Of a stretch of 64,000 nucleotides of DNA, positions 51,739 to 59,210 are shown piece by piece. The stretch is from contig NZ_LGIS01000026.1 of the NCBI RefSeq assembly GCF_001187905.1, forward strand, positions 124,001 through 188,000, given 5' to 3'. A program made the position numbers and the translations under genes. The first letter of the stretch is position 1. Every line of letters starts with the position of its first letter. The notes beneath the pieces are model-generated. The model was given only the letters and a program-made list of their open reading frames with translations, searched no databases and had not been told where the DNA came from. The stretch comes from Pantoea sp. RIT-PI-b (GTDB lineage Bacteria > Pseudomonadota > Gammaproteobacteria > Enterobacterales > Enterobacteriaceae).

Positions 51739-52041
51739 ATGGGCAGAACGCTAGAACAGATCCTTGCAGATGAAAAGCCTGAAGTGGTTGCCGAAGCTAA
51801 GGCTGTGGCGGAAGAGACCTTACTCAACATTCATTTGGCGGAGCTGCGGGAGAAAGTGCAGAAAACCCAGGTGGAAATGGCACAGGCGCTTAATATCAAG
51901 CAACCCACCGTTGCTGGCATGGAAAAGCCGGGCCGCGACCTTAAGCTTTCAACGCTGAAGCGCTATATCGAAGCAGCGGGAGGGAAACTGCGTCTGGATA
52001 TCGAATTGCCGGACGGTTCACATTACGAATTTGTGGTGTAA
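51739..52041 (+). CDS. HigA-type XRE antitoxin
   Basis: A 100-aa helix-turn-helix antitoxin. The XRE domain spans about residues 35-85 (LREKVQKTQVEMAQALNIKQPTVAGMEK), ending with RLDIELPDGSHYEFVV. ATG 51739 has AAGGAG 8 bases upstream; ATG 51721 overlaps the toxin stop but is less well placed. It should neutralise the toxin and repress the pair. Confidence 0.82.
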   Translation: MGRTLEQILADEKPEVVAEAKAVAEETLLNIHLAELREKVQKTQVEMAQALNIKQPTVAGMEKPGRDLKLSTLKRYIEAAGGKLRLDIELPDGSHYEFVV

Positions 52042-52079
52042 CGTCAAATGATCTTAGCAATCATACAGCGGTTATAAAT

Positions 52080-52110
52080 AAGGTCGCTCAGATCTACCAG
52101 AGCGGCCTTT
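52080..52110 (+). terminator. Probable terminator of the toxin-antitoxin pair
   Basis: AGGTCGCTC (52081-52089) pairs with GAGCGGCCT (52100-52108, one G-U pair) and is followed by a short T-run. It lies 39 bp after the antitoxin stop. Confidence 0.5.
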
Positions 52111-52194
52111 GCAGTAATAAGACATTGCGTATTTGGCCTGTAAATCTACGAGGCAATAACATCATTTAAGATTTATGGATTGTGACCAAATTCG

Positions 52195-52976
52195 TTAAGA
52201 AGGATAAGCCTGAGCAATATTGGCATCTTTCATCATCGTTAACTGAGCAGTGATATCCGTTAATACGTATAAATCTCGTCTACGTGTCCAGGGCTGGTCG
52301 GAAAGTTCGTCGTACCATACCGGTAGTTTAATTTCCTGCGGGGCAAAAGCGGATATCTGACGGGCCTTGCACGTCATTATACAACGCTTAACATGATCGC
52401 GATGACCAATGACGGCCGTTTGCTTTAGAGCCGAGGGGGCGCCATTAAAATGCTTATTAATAATGTCTGCCGCAACGCCATCGGTACTCAAATAAACGAG
52501 TTTTCCATTATCGATAATCGGTTCAACAGAGATAATATCAGTAGATGAAATATCTGCGTAAGCTGGCGTATTAAGGTGACGTGCAATTTCCCATTGTACG
52601 TACATTGGCATGGGCTTTTTACGCCAGACTTCCGCACAGCAGCGCGCTAGCTCCGCATTCATTGGTCCCGGCTCGGCAAGCTGATTAGGATCACCTGATG
52701 CATTTGGACGATTACCAAATGCGAAAGCAATAAGGGTGCTGGCTTCAGATATCGGTCGGGTCGGCGGTGTCATATTAAAGTTAGCCTCCATAATATAGGG
52801 GCTAATATTCTGACGGTAGACTCATCATTTAATTCTTCGCTGAGCTTATCACTAACGATTTTGTTCATTCGTTTACTGGAAGTTTGATTGCTGGCAACCG
52901 ATTGACAACCAGTTAAAACCATTGTCGCTGGCAAAGTTAATAATCCCATAGCCATCTTACGTCTGGTTATATCCAT
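52195..52976 (-). pseudogene. Frameshifted lipoprotein, possibly YdcF/SanA-like
   Basis: From ATG 52976 a frame encodes a lipoprotein signal (MDITRRKMAMGLLTLPATMV then LTGC, with a twin-arginine-like RR) and runs to a stop at 52770. In the next frame, a 198-aa ORF (ATG 52791) is open from about 52820 to 52195. Reading that frame upstream gives NISPYIMEANFNMTPPTRPI, which continues naturally from LNDESTV of the lipoprotein frame. One missing base near 52814 would explain this. The C-terminal part (LVYLSTDGVAADIIN, AVIGHRDHVKRCIMTCKARQ) weakly recalls ElyC/SanA/YdcF proteins. Whether it is a true pseudogene or a sequence error cannot be told. Confidence 0.6.
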
Positions 52977-53198
52977 TTCCCTTCGCTCCAGGTACATAAT
53001 CAAAGAGCGAAAACTATACGATGATTTTCCTTTTTTTAGAAATAGCTGATTAAATTAATGCGATTTATGACACATTTAAGGCATTGTGATTTTTATTGTC
53101 TGAGGAATTTCATTCAGAAATAACCTGGATTAATACGGGGGACCAGACGAGATTATTGAATAACGATCAGATTAGAATTTTAGAATGACAGAAAACAC

Positions 53199-53234
53199 AA
53201 AATCCCGCTCAGGTTTCCCTGAGCGGGATTTTTG
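53199..53234 (-). terminator. Terminator of tRNA-Asn
   Basis: AATCCCGCTCAGG pairs perfectly with CCTGAGCGGGATT around a 4-nt loop; on the minus strand it is followed by TTGTGTTTT. It lies 5 bp beyond the tRNA 3' end and has T-runs on both sides, so it may be bidirectional. Confidence 0.85.
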
Positions 53235-53238
53235 AATT

Positions 53239-53314
53239 TGGCTCCTCTGACTGGACTCGAACCAGTGACATACGGATTAACAGTCCGCCGTTCTACCGAC
53301 TGAACTACAGAGGA
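53239..53314 (-). tRNA. tRNA-Asn (GUU)
   Basis: The 76-nt minus-strand sequence starts TCCTCTGTAGTTCAGTCGGT and ends with encoded CCA. Acceptor TCCTCTG pairs with CAGAGGA, the anticodon loop is CTGTTAA with GTT at + strand 53279-53281, and the T arm has GGTTCGAGTCC. In E. coli the asn tRNA genes lie beside nac and cbl, as here. The accessory region of this window ends at this gene. Confidence 0.97.
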
Positions 53315-53332
53315 ATCGTGTGAACGAGGCGC

Positions 53333-53361
53333 ATATTATCGATGCCGATCCCCATTGTCAA
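53333..53361 (-). promoter_or_regulatory. Promoter of tRNA-Asn
   Basis: On the minus strand, TTGACA (53356-53361) and TAATAT (53333-53338) are separated by exactly 17 bp, followed by a GC-rich discriminator GCGCC, typical of stringently controlled stable RNA promoters. Confidence 0.85.
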
Positions 53362-53395
53362 AGCCCGACTGCACACTTTTGGTTTAAGTGCGCGT

Positions 53396-53418
53396 AAAAG
53401 CAGCGGAATGCTGCTTTT
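53396..53418. terminator. A/T-flanked hairpin between tRNA-Asn and the sugar transporter
   Basis: AAAAGCAGC (53396-53404) pairs with GCTGCTTTT (53410-53418) around GGAAT. It has terminator form on either strand but no gene end adjoins it. The rest of 53362-53821 holds no gene that I can support. Confidence 0.4.
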
Positions 53419-53750
53419 CTGGCTTGAATGATCAGATTCTAAACTGCCAGCAAGATCTCACTTTAAACGCAATTCTGGTGAGATGTTAGAGGCGTGTCAA
53501 AGTTTTGTTATTTGCCGATTTTAAAACAATCATTTCAGTGCTTTTATGATGAAAGTTTCAAATGTCAGTTAGATGAAATAAATGAACTGCTTATCATCAC
53601 CTGCGAAACCACTTGCGGTAACTGAAACAGGATTTCGAAAATAAGTAGCTGATAAAGATTAAGTTGTAAGAAACGACGATAGCAAACCGATAGCGTTAGA
53701 CCAGAAGCCTTACCTCTACAACCACAAAAAAAACGCCAGCGATGTTGAGT

Positions 53751-53774
53751 GAATGTAAAAGATATTTTTCATTC
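53751..53774. promoter_or_regulatory. Palindromic site upstream of the RbsB-like gene
   Basis: GAATGTAAAAGATATTTTTC followed by ATTC forms an imperfect inverted repeat (GAATG/CATTC arms, A and T tracts inside), 48 bp upstream of the binding-protein start. It could be an operator for an unlinked sugar regulator. The factor is unknown. Confidence 0.35.
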
Positions 53775-53821
53775 GTGGTATCAGCCAACCTGAGCTTGTT
53801 AACGAAAAAGAAGGGTTACCT

Positions 53822-54745
53822 ATGAAATTCAAAAAAGCGTTAGTGACTTCCCTGTTAGCTTGCATGTTACCTGCCGCAGTGATGGCAAAAGACCTTCAGG
53901 TGGGCGTTTCTATGGCGCTGTTTGATGACAACTTCCTCACTATTCTGCGCACCGCAATGCAAAAAGAGATGACCAAAGATGGCATTAAAGGTCAGGTCGA
54001 AGATGCAAAGGGTGACGTTTCACAACAGCTGCAGCAGGTGCAGAACTTCATCGGTCAGGGCGTTGACGCCATCATCGTCAACCCGGTCGATACCAACGCG
54101 GTGAAACCACTGGTGGATGCGGCAGCGAAAGCCGGCGTGCCGCTGGTATTTGTGAACCGTAAACCGGCGGGTGAGCTGAAAGATAAAATGGCGTTTGTCG
54201 GTTCAGATTCTGAACTGGCAGGCCGTCTGCAGATGGAAGCGTTAGCCAAGAAGATGAACGGCAAAGGCAACGTGGCGATTCTGTTAGGCGATTTGGCCAA
54301 TGAATCCACCCGCGAACGCACCAAAGGTGTTGAAGCGGTAGTGGCGAAATATCCGGACATCAAAGTGGTGCAGAAACAGACCGCGAAATTCACCCGTAAC
54401 GATGCGGTTGACGTGGTGAGTAACTGGCTGACCGCCGGTGACGACATCCAGGCCATTGCCTCAAACAACGATGAAATGGCGATTGGTGCGCTGCAGGCGC
54501 TGGGTAAAAACCCAAATCACATCCTGGTTGCGGGTGTCGATGGTACGCCCGATGCGCTGCAAATGATCAAGAACGACAAAATGGTCGCTAGCGTGTTCCA
54601 GGACGCTAAGGGCCAGGGTGAAGGTGCGGTGCAAACTGCGGTCAAACTGATTAACGGCGAGAAAGTGCAAAAAGTGGTCGATATCCCGTTCCAGCTGATC
54701 ACCAAAGAAAACTACGAAAAATTCGCCAGCCAGAATCAGAAATAA
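53822..54745 (+). CDS. RbsB-type sugar-binding periplasmic protein
   Basis: A 307-aa protein with signal peptide MKFKKALVTSLLACMLPAAVMA and a type I periplasmic-binding fold (QVGVSMALFDDNFLTILRTA, GVDAIIVNPVDTNAVKPLVD, ASNNDEMAIGALQAL, VAGVDGTPDAL). Belongs to the ribose/xylitol/inositol cluster. The ligand is unknown; myo-inositol is one possibility. First of a three-gene transporter operon with no catabolic genes beside it. Confidence 0.85.
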   Translation: MKFKKALVTSLLACMLPAAVMAKDLQVGVSMALFDDNFLTILRTAMQKEMTKDGIKGQVEDAKGDVSQQLQQVQNFIGQGVDAIIVNPVDTNAVKPLVDAAAKAGVPLVFVNRKPAGELKDKMAFVGSDSELAGRLQMEALAKKMNGKGNVAILLGDLANESTRERTKGVEAVVAKYPDIKVVQKQTAKFTRNDAVDVVSNWLTAGDDIQAIASNNDEMAIGALQALGKNPNHILVAGVDGTPDALQMIKNDKMVASVFQDAKGQGEGAVQTAVKLINGEKVQKVVDIPFQLITKENYEKFASQNQK

Positions 54746-54778
54746 CCCGTTCCCGACTTAGCCGTACGGAGGTGATGT

Positions 54779-56263
54779 ATGACCGCTTTTGCGCTTGAAG
54801 CCGAAGGCATCAGCAAGTTCTTCCCCGGAGTGAAGGCACTCGACAATGTCTCACTGCGTATTAAACCGGGGTCGGTACATGCCCTGATGGGTGAAAATGG
54901 CGCGGGCAAATCCACTTTAATGAAATGCCTTATCGGGATGTATCGTCCCGATAAGGGCACCATTCGCATTAAAGGGGAGCCAGTGCAGTTTCAGGACACC
55001 ATGGATGCGTTACGTTCCGGCATCTCCATGATTCATCAGGAGCTCAATCTGGTGCCTCACATGACCGTGGCTGAAAACATTTGGCTCGGTCGCGAACCGA
55101 TGAAGTACGGCTTTGTTGATCACGGCAAGCTGAATAAGCAGACGCAGGAATTACTCAATAGACTGAATATCCGTCTGAAAGCCGATCGTATGGTCGGCGA
55201 GCTGAGTATCGCTTCACAGCAGATGGTGGAAATTGCGAAAGCGGTGTCGTGGAATTCGGACATCGTGATTATGGATGAACCGACGTCGGCCCTGACGGAA
55301 ACCGAAGTGGCGCATCTGTTCACCATCATCCGCGACCTGCGTGAGCAGGGCAAAGCCATCATCTATATCAGCCATAAGATGGACGAGATTTTCGCTATTA
55401 CCGATGAGATCAGTATCTTCCGCGACGGTGCGTGGGTCGGTAGCAATAACACCAGCGAGTATACCCGCCAATCGCTGATTACTCAGATGGTAGGACGCGA
55501 ACTGACCCAGCTGTTCCCGAAATTTAACGGTGAAATTGGCGAAGATGTGCTGACGGTGCGCAACCTGACCTGCAAAGATCGCTTCACCGACATCAACTTC
55601 ACGGTGCGCAAAGGCGAAATCCTCGGCGTGGCCGGACTGGTTGGCGCCGGACGCAGCGAAGTGATGGAAAGCCTGTTCGGCATGGAGAGTTTCGATAGCG
55701 GTGAAATTCTGATTGATGGTGTGCCGGTCAAGATCGATTCGCCGTCCACGGCGATTGAGAAGGGCATGGCGTTCCTGACGGAAGATCGTAAAAAGTCGGG
55801 GCTGTTCCTGGTGTTGTCGGTGATGGAGAACATGAGCATCGTCAACATGCCTGATTACACCCATAAAAGCGGTTTTGTCAGCCACATCAAAATGGCGCAG
55901 GACTGCATGGATCAGATTCGCAAGCTGAATATCAAAACCCCGACTATGGATCAGATCATCAATAACCTCAGCGGCGGTAACCAGCAGAAGGTGCTGATTG
56001 CCCGCTGGCTGCTGGCGCAACCGAAGATCCTGATTCTCGACGAGCCAACGCGCGGCATTGACGTTGGTGCAAAAGCAGAGATTTATCGCTTAATCAGTGA
56101 ACTGGCAAACCGCGGCGTGGCCATCATCATGGTGTCGTCCGAACTGCCAGAAATTCTCGGCATGAGCGACCGCGTGATGGTTATGCACGGCGGACGTATA
56201 ACCGGCATCCTCGATAAAGAAGAGGCCAATCAGGAATCCATTTTGTCGTTGGCATCCGAGTGA
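54779..56263 (+). CDS. RbsA-type sugar ABC transporter ATPase (two NBDs)
   Basis: A 494-aa protein with two ABC domains. Domain 1 has Walker A GENGAGKST near residue 40 and Walker B IVIMDEPTSALT; its signature LSIASQQMVEIAKA is diverged, as is normal in the RbsA family. Domain 2 has GLVGAGRSEVM in place of Walker A and LSGGNQQKVLIARWL plus LILDEPTRGIDVG. It energises the permease that follows. Starts 33 bp after the binding protein, with GGAGG upstream. Confidence 0.9.
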   Translation: MTAFALEAEGISKFFPGVKALDNVSLRIKPGSVHALMGENGAGKSTLMKCLIGMYRPDKGTIRIKGEPVQFQDTMDALRSGISMIHQELNLVPHMTVAENIWLGREPMKYGFVDHGKLNKQTQELLNRLNIRLKADRMVGELSIASQQMVEIAKAVSWNSDIVIMDEPTSALTETEVAHLFTIIRDLREQGKAIIYISHKMDEIFAITDEISIFRDGAWVGSNNTSEYTRQSLITQMVGRELTQLFPKFNGEIGEDVLTVRNLTCKDRFTDINFTVRKGEILGVAGLVGAGRSEVMESLFGMESFDSGEILIDGVPVKIDSPSTAIEKGMAFLTEDRKKSGLFLVLSVMENMSIVNMPDYTHKSGFVSHIKMAQDCMDQIRKLNIKTPTMDQIINNLSGGNQQKVLIARWLLAQPKILILDEPTRGIDVGAKAEIYRLISELANRGVAIIMVSSELPEILGMSDRVMVMHGGRITGILDKEEANQESILSLASE

Positions 56264-56277
56264 GGCGTGAGACACCT

Positions 56278-57309
56278 ATGAGTAACGTAAAAATTACGGC
56301 CCCGCAGGCCGCAGAACAGAGTTCTTTTTTTGGTAACCTGCGTCATAAGTTGCCAAAAGATACCGGGATTTTTGTTGTCATGTTGGGCATTGCCCTGATC
56401 TTTGAAATTGCCGGTTGGTACGTGCGTGACCAATCTTTCCTGATGAACACTAACCGCCTGGTGCTGATTATTCTGCAGGTGGCGATTATCGGTATTATTG
56501 CGGTCGGCGTGACGCAAGTCATTATCACCACCGGTATCGACCTGTCGTCTGGTTCGGTTATTGCCTTAACGGCCGTGGTCGCGGCCAGTCTGGCGCAAAC
56601 CTCTGACAGCTTGTCGCCGATGTATCCATCGCTGGTTAACCTGCCGGCAGTGATCCCGATTGTCGCCGGGATTGGCGTGGGGCTGTTGTGTGGCGTGATG
56701 AACGGCGTGCTGATTACCAAAACCGGTATTCCACCGTTTATCGCCACGCTCGGTATGATGGTCTCTGCGCGCGGTCTGGCGCAGTACTACACGCAGGGTA
56801 ACCCAATTAGTTTCCTGTCAGATGGCTTCACCTCCATTGGCCAGGGCGGCATGCCGGTGATTATCTTCCTGGTCGTCGCGTTCCTGTTCCACATTGCGCT
56901 GAAACACACCCGCTACGGCAAATATGTCTACGCGATTGGCGGCAACATGACCTCCGCCAAAGTCTCGGGTATCAATGTTAATAAGTACCTGATCATCGTC
57001 TACACCATTGCGGGTGCACTCTCAGGCCTGGCCGGTGTCGTGCTGGCGGCACGTGTCAGTAGCGGCCAGTCAAGTATGGGAATGGCCTACGAGCTGGACG
57101 CCATCGCCGCAGCGGTTATCGGCGGCAGCAGCCTGATGGGCGGCGTCGGACGCATCACCGGTACGCTGATTGGTGCGGTGATTCTTGGCCTGATTAAGAG
57201 CGGCTTCACCTTTGTTGGGGTGGATGCTTATGTGCAGGACATTATTAAAGGCATCATCATCGTCGCTGCAGTGTCCATTGATATGCACCGCAACCGCAAA
57301 AAACGCTGA
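56278..57309 (+). CDS. RbsC-type sugar ABC transporter permease
   Basis: A 343-aa inner-membrane permease with 8-10 hydrophobic segments. Markers are GVTQVIITTGIDLSSGSVIAL, GIPPFIATLGMMVSARGLA and GGSSLMGGVGRITGTLIGAV. Two starts are possible: ATG 56278, or GTG 56260 overlapping the ATPase stop as GTGA, which would add six residues. The order binding protein-ATPase-permease suits a complete importer. It is followed by an ERIC-like repeat. Confidence 0.88.
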   Translation: MSNVKITAPQAAEQSSFFGNLRHKLPKDTGIFVVMLGIALIFEIAGWYVRDQSFLMNTNRLVLIILQVAIIGIIAVGVTQVIITTGIDLSSGSVIALTAVVAASLAQTSDSLSPMYPSLVNLPAVIPIVAGIGVGLLCGVMNGVLITKTGIPPFIATLGMMVSARGLAQYYTQGNPISFLSDGFTSIGQGGMPVIIFLVVAFLFHIALKHTRYGKYVYAIGGNMTSAKVSGINVNKYLIIVYTIAGALSGLAGVVLAARVSSGQSSMGMAYELDAIAAAVIGGSSLMGGVGRITGTLIGAVILGLIKSGFTFVGVDAYVQDIIKGIIIVAAVSIDMHRNRKKR

Positions 57310-57434
57310 TACGCTTCATACTTCGCGCTGTAGCGGCGTTGGCTGCGAAAATTCACCCCGGTCACATAGTGAACTATGCTCCCGGGGCTGAATTTTCTGG
57401 CCGCCTTGCTACAGCGCGAATTATTTTGCGTATC
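57308..57434. repeat. 127-bp ERIC-like inverted repeat with a different core
   Basis: The block runs from GATACGC to GCGTATC. Its left arm ATACTTCGCGCTGTAG plus GCGTTGGCTGCG closely matches, in reverse complement, the right arm of the ERIC element at 11031-11162. Its core (AAAATTCACCCCGG ... CCCGGGGCTGAATTTT) differs from the ERIC core. The right end GCTACAGCGCGAA mirrors the left TTCGCGCTGTAGC perfectly. It begins at the permease stop codon. Confidence 0.75.
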
Positions 57435-57450
57435 AAGAATGTGCACAATC

Positions 57451-57570
57451 GGTTCCCTCTCCCGCGAGCGGGAGAGGGTTAGGGTGAGGGACAGCGCGCA
57501 CATAACGCAATATTCCCATTCGGTCGGTTCCCTCTCCCGCGTGCGGGAGAGGGTTAGGGTGAGGGACAGC
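57451..57570. repeat. Two direct copies of a G/C palindrome (family D)
   Basis: GGTTCCCTCTCCCGC-(GA/GT)-GCGGGAGAGGGTT followed by AGGGTGAGGGACAGC occurs twice in tandem at 57451-57495 and 57526-57570, separated by 30 bp. Each copy forms a 13-bp hairpin. Related copies lie after nac. Confidence 0.8.
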
Positions 57571-57723
57571 ACGCACCGCCCCACATAAGTTTTCCTGCTG
57601 GTTAATTACCTTCTTTCCTGCTCGATCTCTTTCGTTATCGCTATTTCTGCCCGTTTCCGGCTACTTCTGCACCACATCCTCTCATTGAGCCATCACTTTT
57701 TTGCACGCCTGCCTCGCATTTCC

Positions 57724-57740
57724 TGCCCCATCGCGGTGCA
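57724..57740 (+). promoter_or_regulatory. NtrC-like enhancer site of nac
   Basis: TGCCCCATCGCGGTGCA matches the NtrC consensus TGCACCA-N3-TGGTGCA at 12 of 14 fixed positions. It lies about 150 bp upstream of the sigma-54 promoter of nac, the usual place for NtrC binding. Confidence 0.6.
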
Positions 57741-57869
57741 ATGCGCTGAAATCCTAATCCGTTTGCGTCATCTCTCGCGCTTATTAACTCCTTCGAGGTA
57801 ATCACAAATGCTTATTTTCCGTGCCTTTAGGAAAAATCCGCTAATACTTTTCTGCGTCCCTAACAAACC

Positions 57870-57885
57870 TGGCCTGCATATTGCA
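57870..57885 (+). promoter_or_regulatory. Sigma-54 promoter of nac
   Basis: TGGCCTGCATATTGCA has the -24 GG and -12 GC separated by exactly 10 bp and 14 of 16 positions fitting TGGCACR-N4-TTGCW. Known nac genes are transcribed by sigma-54 RNA polymerase under NtrC, which agrees. Confidence 0.85.
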
Positions 57886-57952
57886 ACTTCATGAACATAA
57901 GCCAGCAGGCTGAAACACCCAACCTGGGTATTCGGGGATTGACGGAGGCAAC

Positions 57953-58870
57953 ATGAATTTAAGACGACTCAAGTACTTTGTAAAAATCGTCGATATCGGC
58001 AGCCTGACTCAGGCAGCAGAAGTGCTGCACATCGCGCAGCCTGCGCTTAGCCAGCAGGTCGCTACGCTGGAAAATGAACTCGATCAGCAATTGCTGATCC
58101 GCACCAAGCGCGGCGTGACGCCAACCGAAGCCGGTAAAATTCTCTATGCCCACGCCCGCACTATTCTGCGTCAGTGTGAACAGGCGCAAACGGCAGTGAT
58201 CAATGCCGGGCAGGCGTTGAACGGTCAGGTGTCTATCGGCTTAGCGCCGGGCACCGCTGCATCCTCGCTCACTATGCCGCTGCTGCAAACGGTACGTGAA
58301 CAGTTCCCGGATGTGCTGGTGTATCTACACGAAAACAGCGGCTCGTCGCTGAATGAAAAGGTGATGAACGGCCAGCTGGATATGGCAGTGCTGTATGACC
58401 GTGCGCCAACCGCAGGCATCAACAGCATTCCATTAATGAAAGAAGAGCTGTATCTGGTGGGCGCAACGGCATGTCCGGGTGCCAGCGTTGATCTGGCTGA
58501 AGTGGCGCAGATGAGCCTGTTCCTGCCACGCGACTACAGCGCGGTGCGTAAACGCGTTGATGAAGCCTTCTCGCTGCGTCGCCTCAGTGCGCGCATCATC
58601 GGCGAAATTGAATCAATCTCCACCCTTACCGCTGCCGTAGCCAGCGGCATGGGCGTCACGGTGCTGCCAGAGTCTGCCGCACGTGCGTTAGTGAGTTCCA
58701 CGCATGCGTGGATGGCGCGGATTAACAGCCCGTCGCTGAATCTGCCGCTGTCGTTAAATATTTCTGCCCGTTTGCCGCTGTCGCCATCGGCGCAGGCAGT
58801 GAAGAATATCCTGCTGTCGCTGTTGAATAAGCCGATGGTGGAAGATCGTGAATTGATGTTGGTGGGTTGA
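57953..58870 (+). CDS. nac: Nitrogen assimilation control protein Nac (LysR family)
   Basis: A 305-aa LysR-type regulator, the same length as E. coli Nac. The helix-turn-helix MNLRRLKYFVKIVDIGSLTQ...AAEVLHIAQPALSQQVATLE and the segments IRTKRGVTPTEAGKILYAHA and LFLPRDYSAVRKRVDEAFSLRR follow Nac. It links nitrogen limitation sensed by NtrC to sigma-70 promoters. Start ATG 57953 has GGAGG upstream. A sigma-54 promoter and NtrC site precede it, and cbl follows, as in E. coli. Confidence 0.95.
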   Translation: MNLRRLKYFVKIVDIGSLTQAAEVLHIAQPALSQQVATLENELDQQLLIRTKRGVTPTEAGKILYAHARTILRQCEQAQTAVINAGQALNGQVSIGLAPGTAASSLTMPLLQTVREQFPDVLVYLHENSGSSLNEKVMNGQLDMAVLYDRAPTAGINSIPLMKEELYLVGATACPGASVDLAEVAQMSLFLPRDYSAVRKRVDEAFSLRRLSARIIGEIESISTLTAAVASGMGVTVLPESAARALVSSTHAWMARINSPSLNLPLSLNISARLPLSPSAQAVKNILLSLLNKPMVEDRELMLVG

Positions 58871-58885
58871 GTTAGTCGCACTTTT

Positions 58886-59093
58886 CCCCTCACCCTAACC
58901 CTCTCCCGCAGACGGGAGAGGGAACCGATCCAGCCCTTCCACAGCAAAATTGATCACCTCACAAACCCGTTCCCCATCTTGCAGATGGGAGAGGGAACTG
59001 ATCCAGCCTTTTTAACTCGCATTAATCACCTTACCCATTAGCCGCACCGTCGGCTCCCTCGCCCGCTTGCGGGAGAGGGCTGGGGTGAGGGCG
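58886..59093. repeat. Family D palindromes between nac and cbl
   Basis: Three related units: CCCTCACCCTAACCCTCTCC...GGGAGAGGGAACC at 58886-58926, a decayed half around 58969-59000, and GGCTCCCTCGCCCGC-TT-GCGGGAGAGGGC with TGGGGTGAGGG at 59052-59091. They include the core of the pair at 57451. The remainder of the 340-bp nac-cbl gap is AT-rich leader without a gene. Confidence 0.75.
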
Positions 59094-59210
59094 TCTCTCA
59101 AACCCTCCCTTATTACTATTCCGCATAACACACCGTTTTTTATTATTTGTTGCGATGACACCAACTTCATAACATGGATGAAACAGGGGCAGGAACCAGG
59201 AGAAAAGGGT

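Noticed and set aside
52195..52791. Separate intact gene starting at ATG 52791
   Set aside because: The frame upstream of that ATG encodes a natural continuation of the lipoprotein, and no ribosome-binding site of note precedes it; a frameshifted single gene is more likely.
17794..53314. Prophage or integrative element using the tRNA-Asn
   Set aside because: No integrase, phage structural gene or repeated tRNA end is visible, so only a recurrent insertion region can be claimed.
57311..57590. Possible CRISPR-like repeat array
   Set aside because: The units are palindromes of different families with only two tandem copies and no uniform spacers; no cas genes are present in the window.
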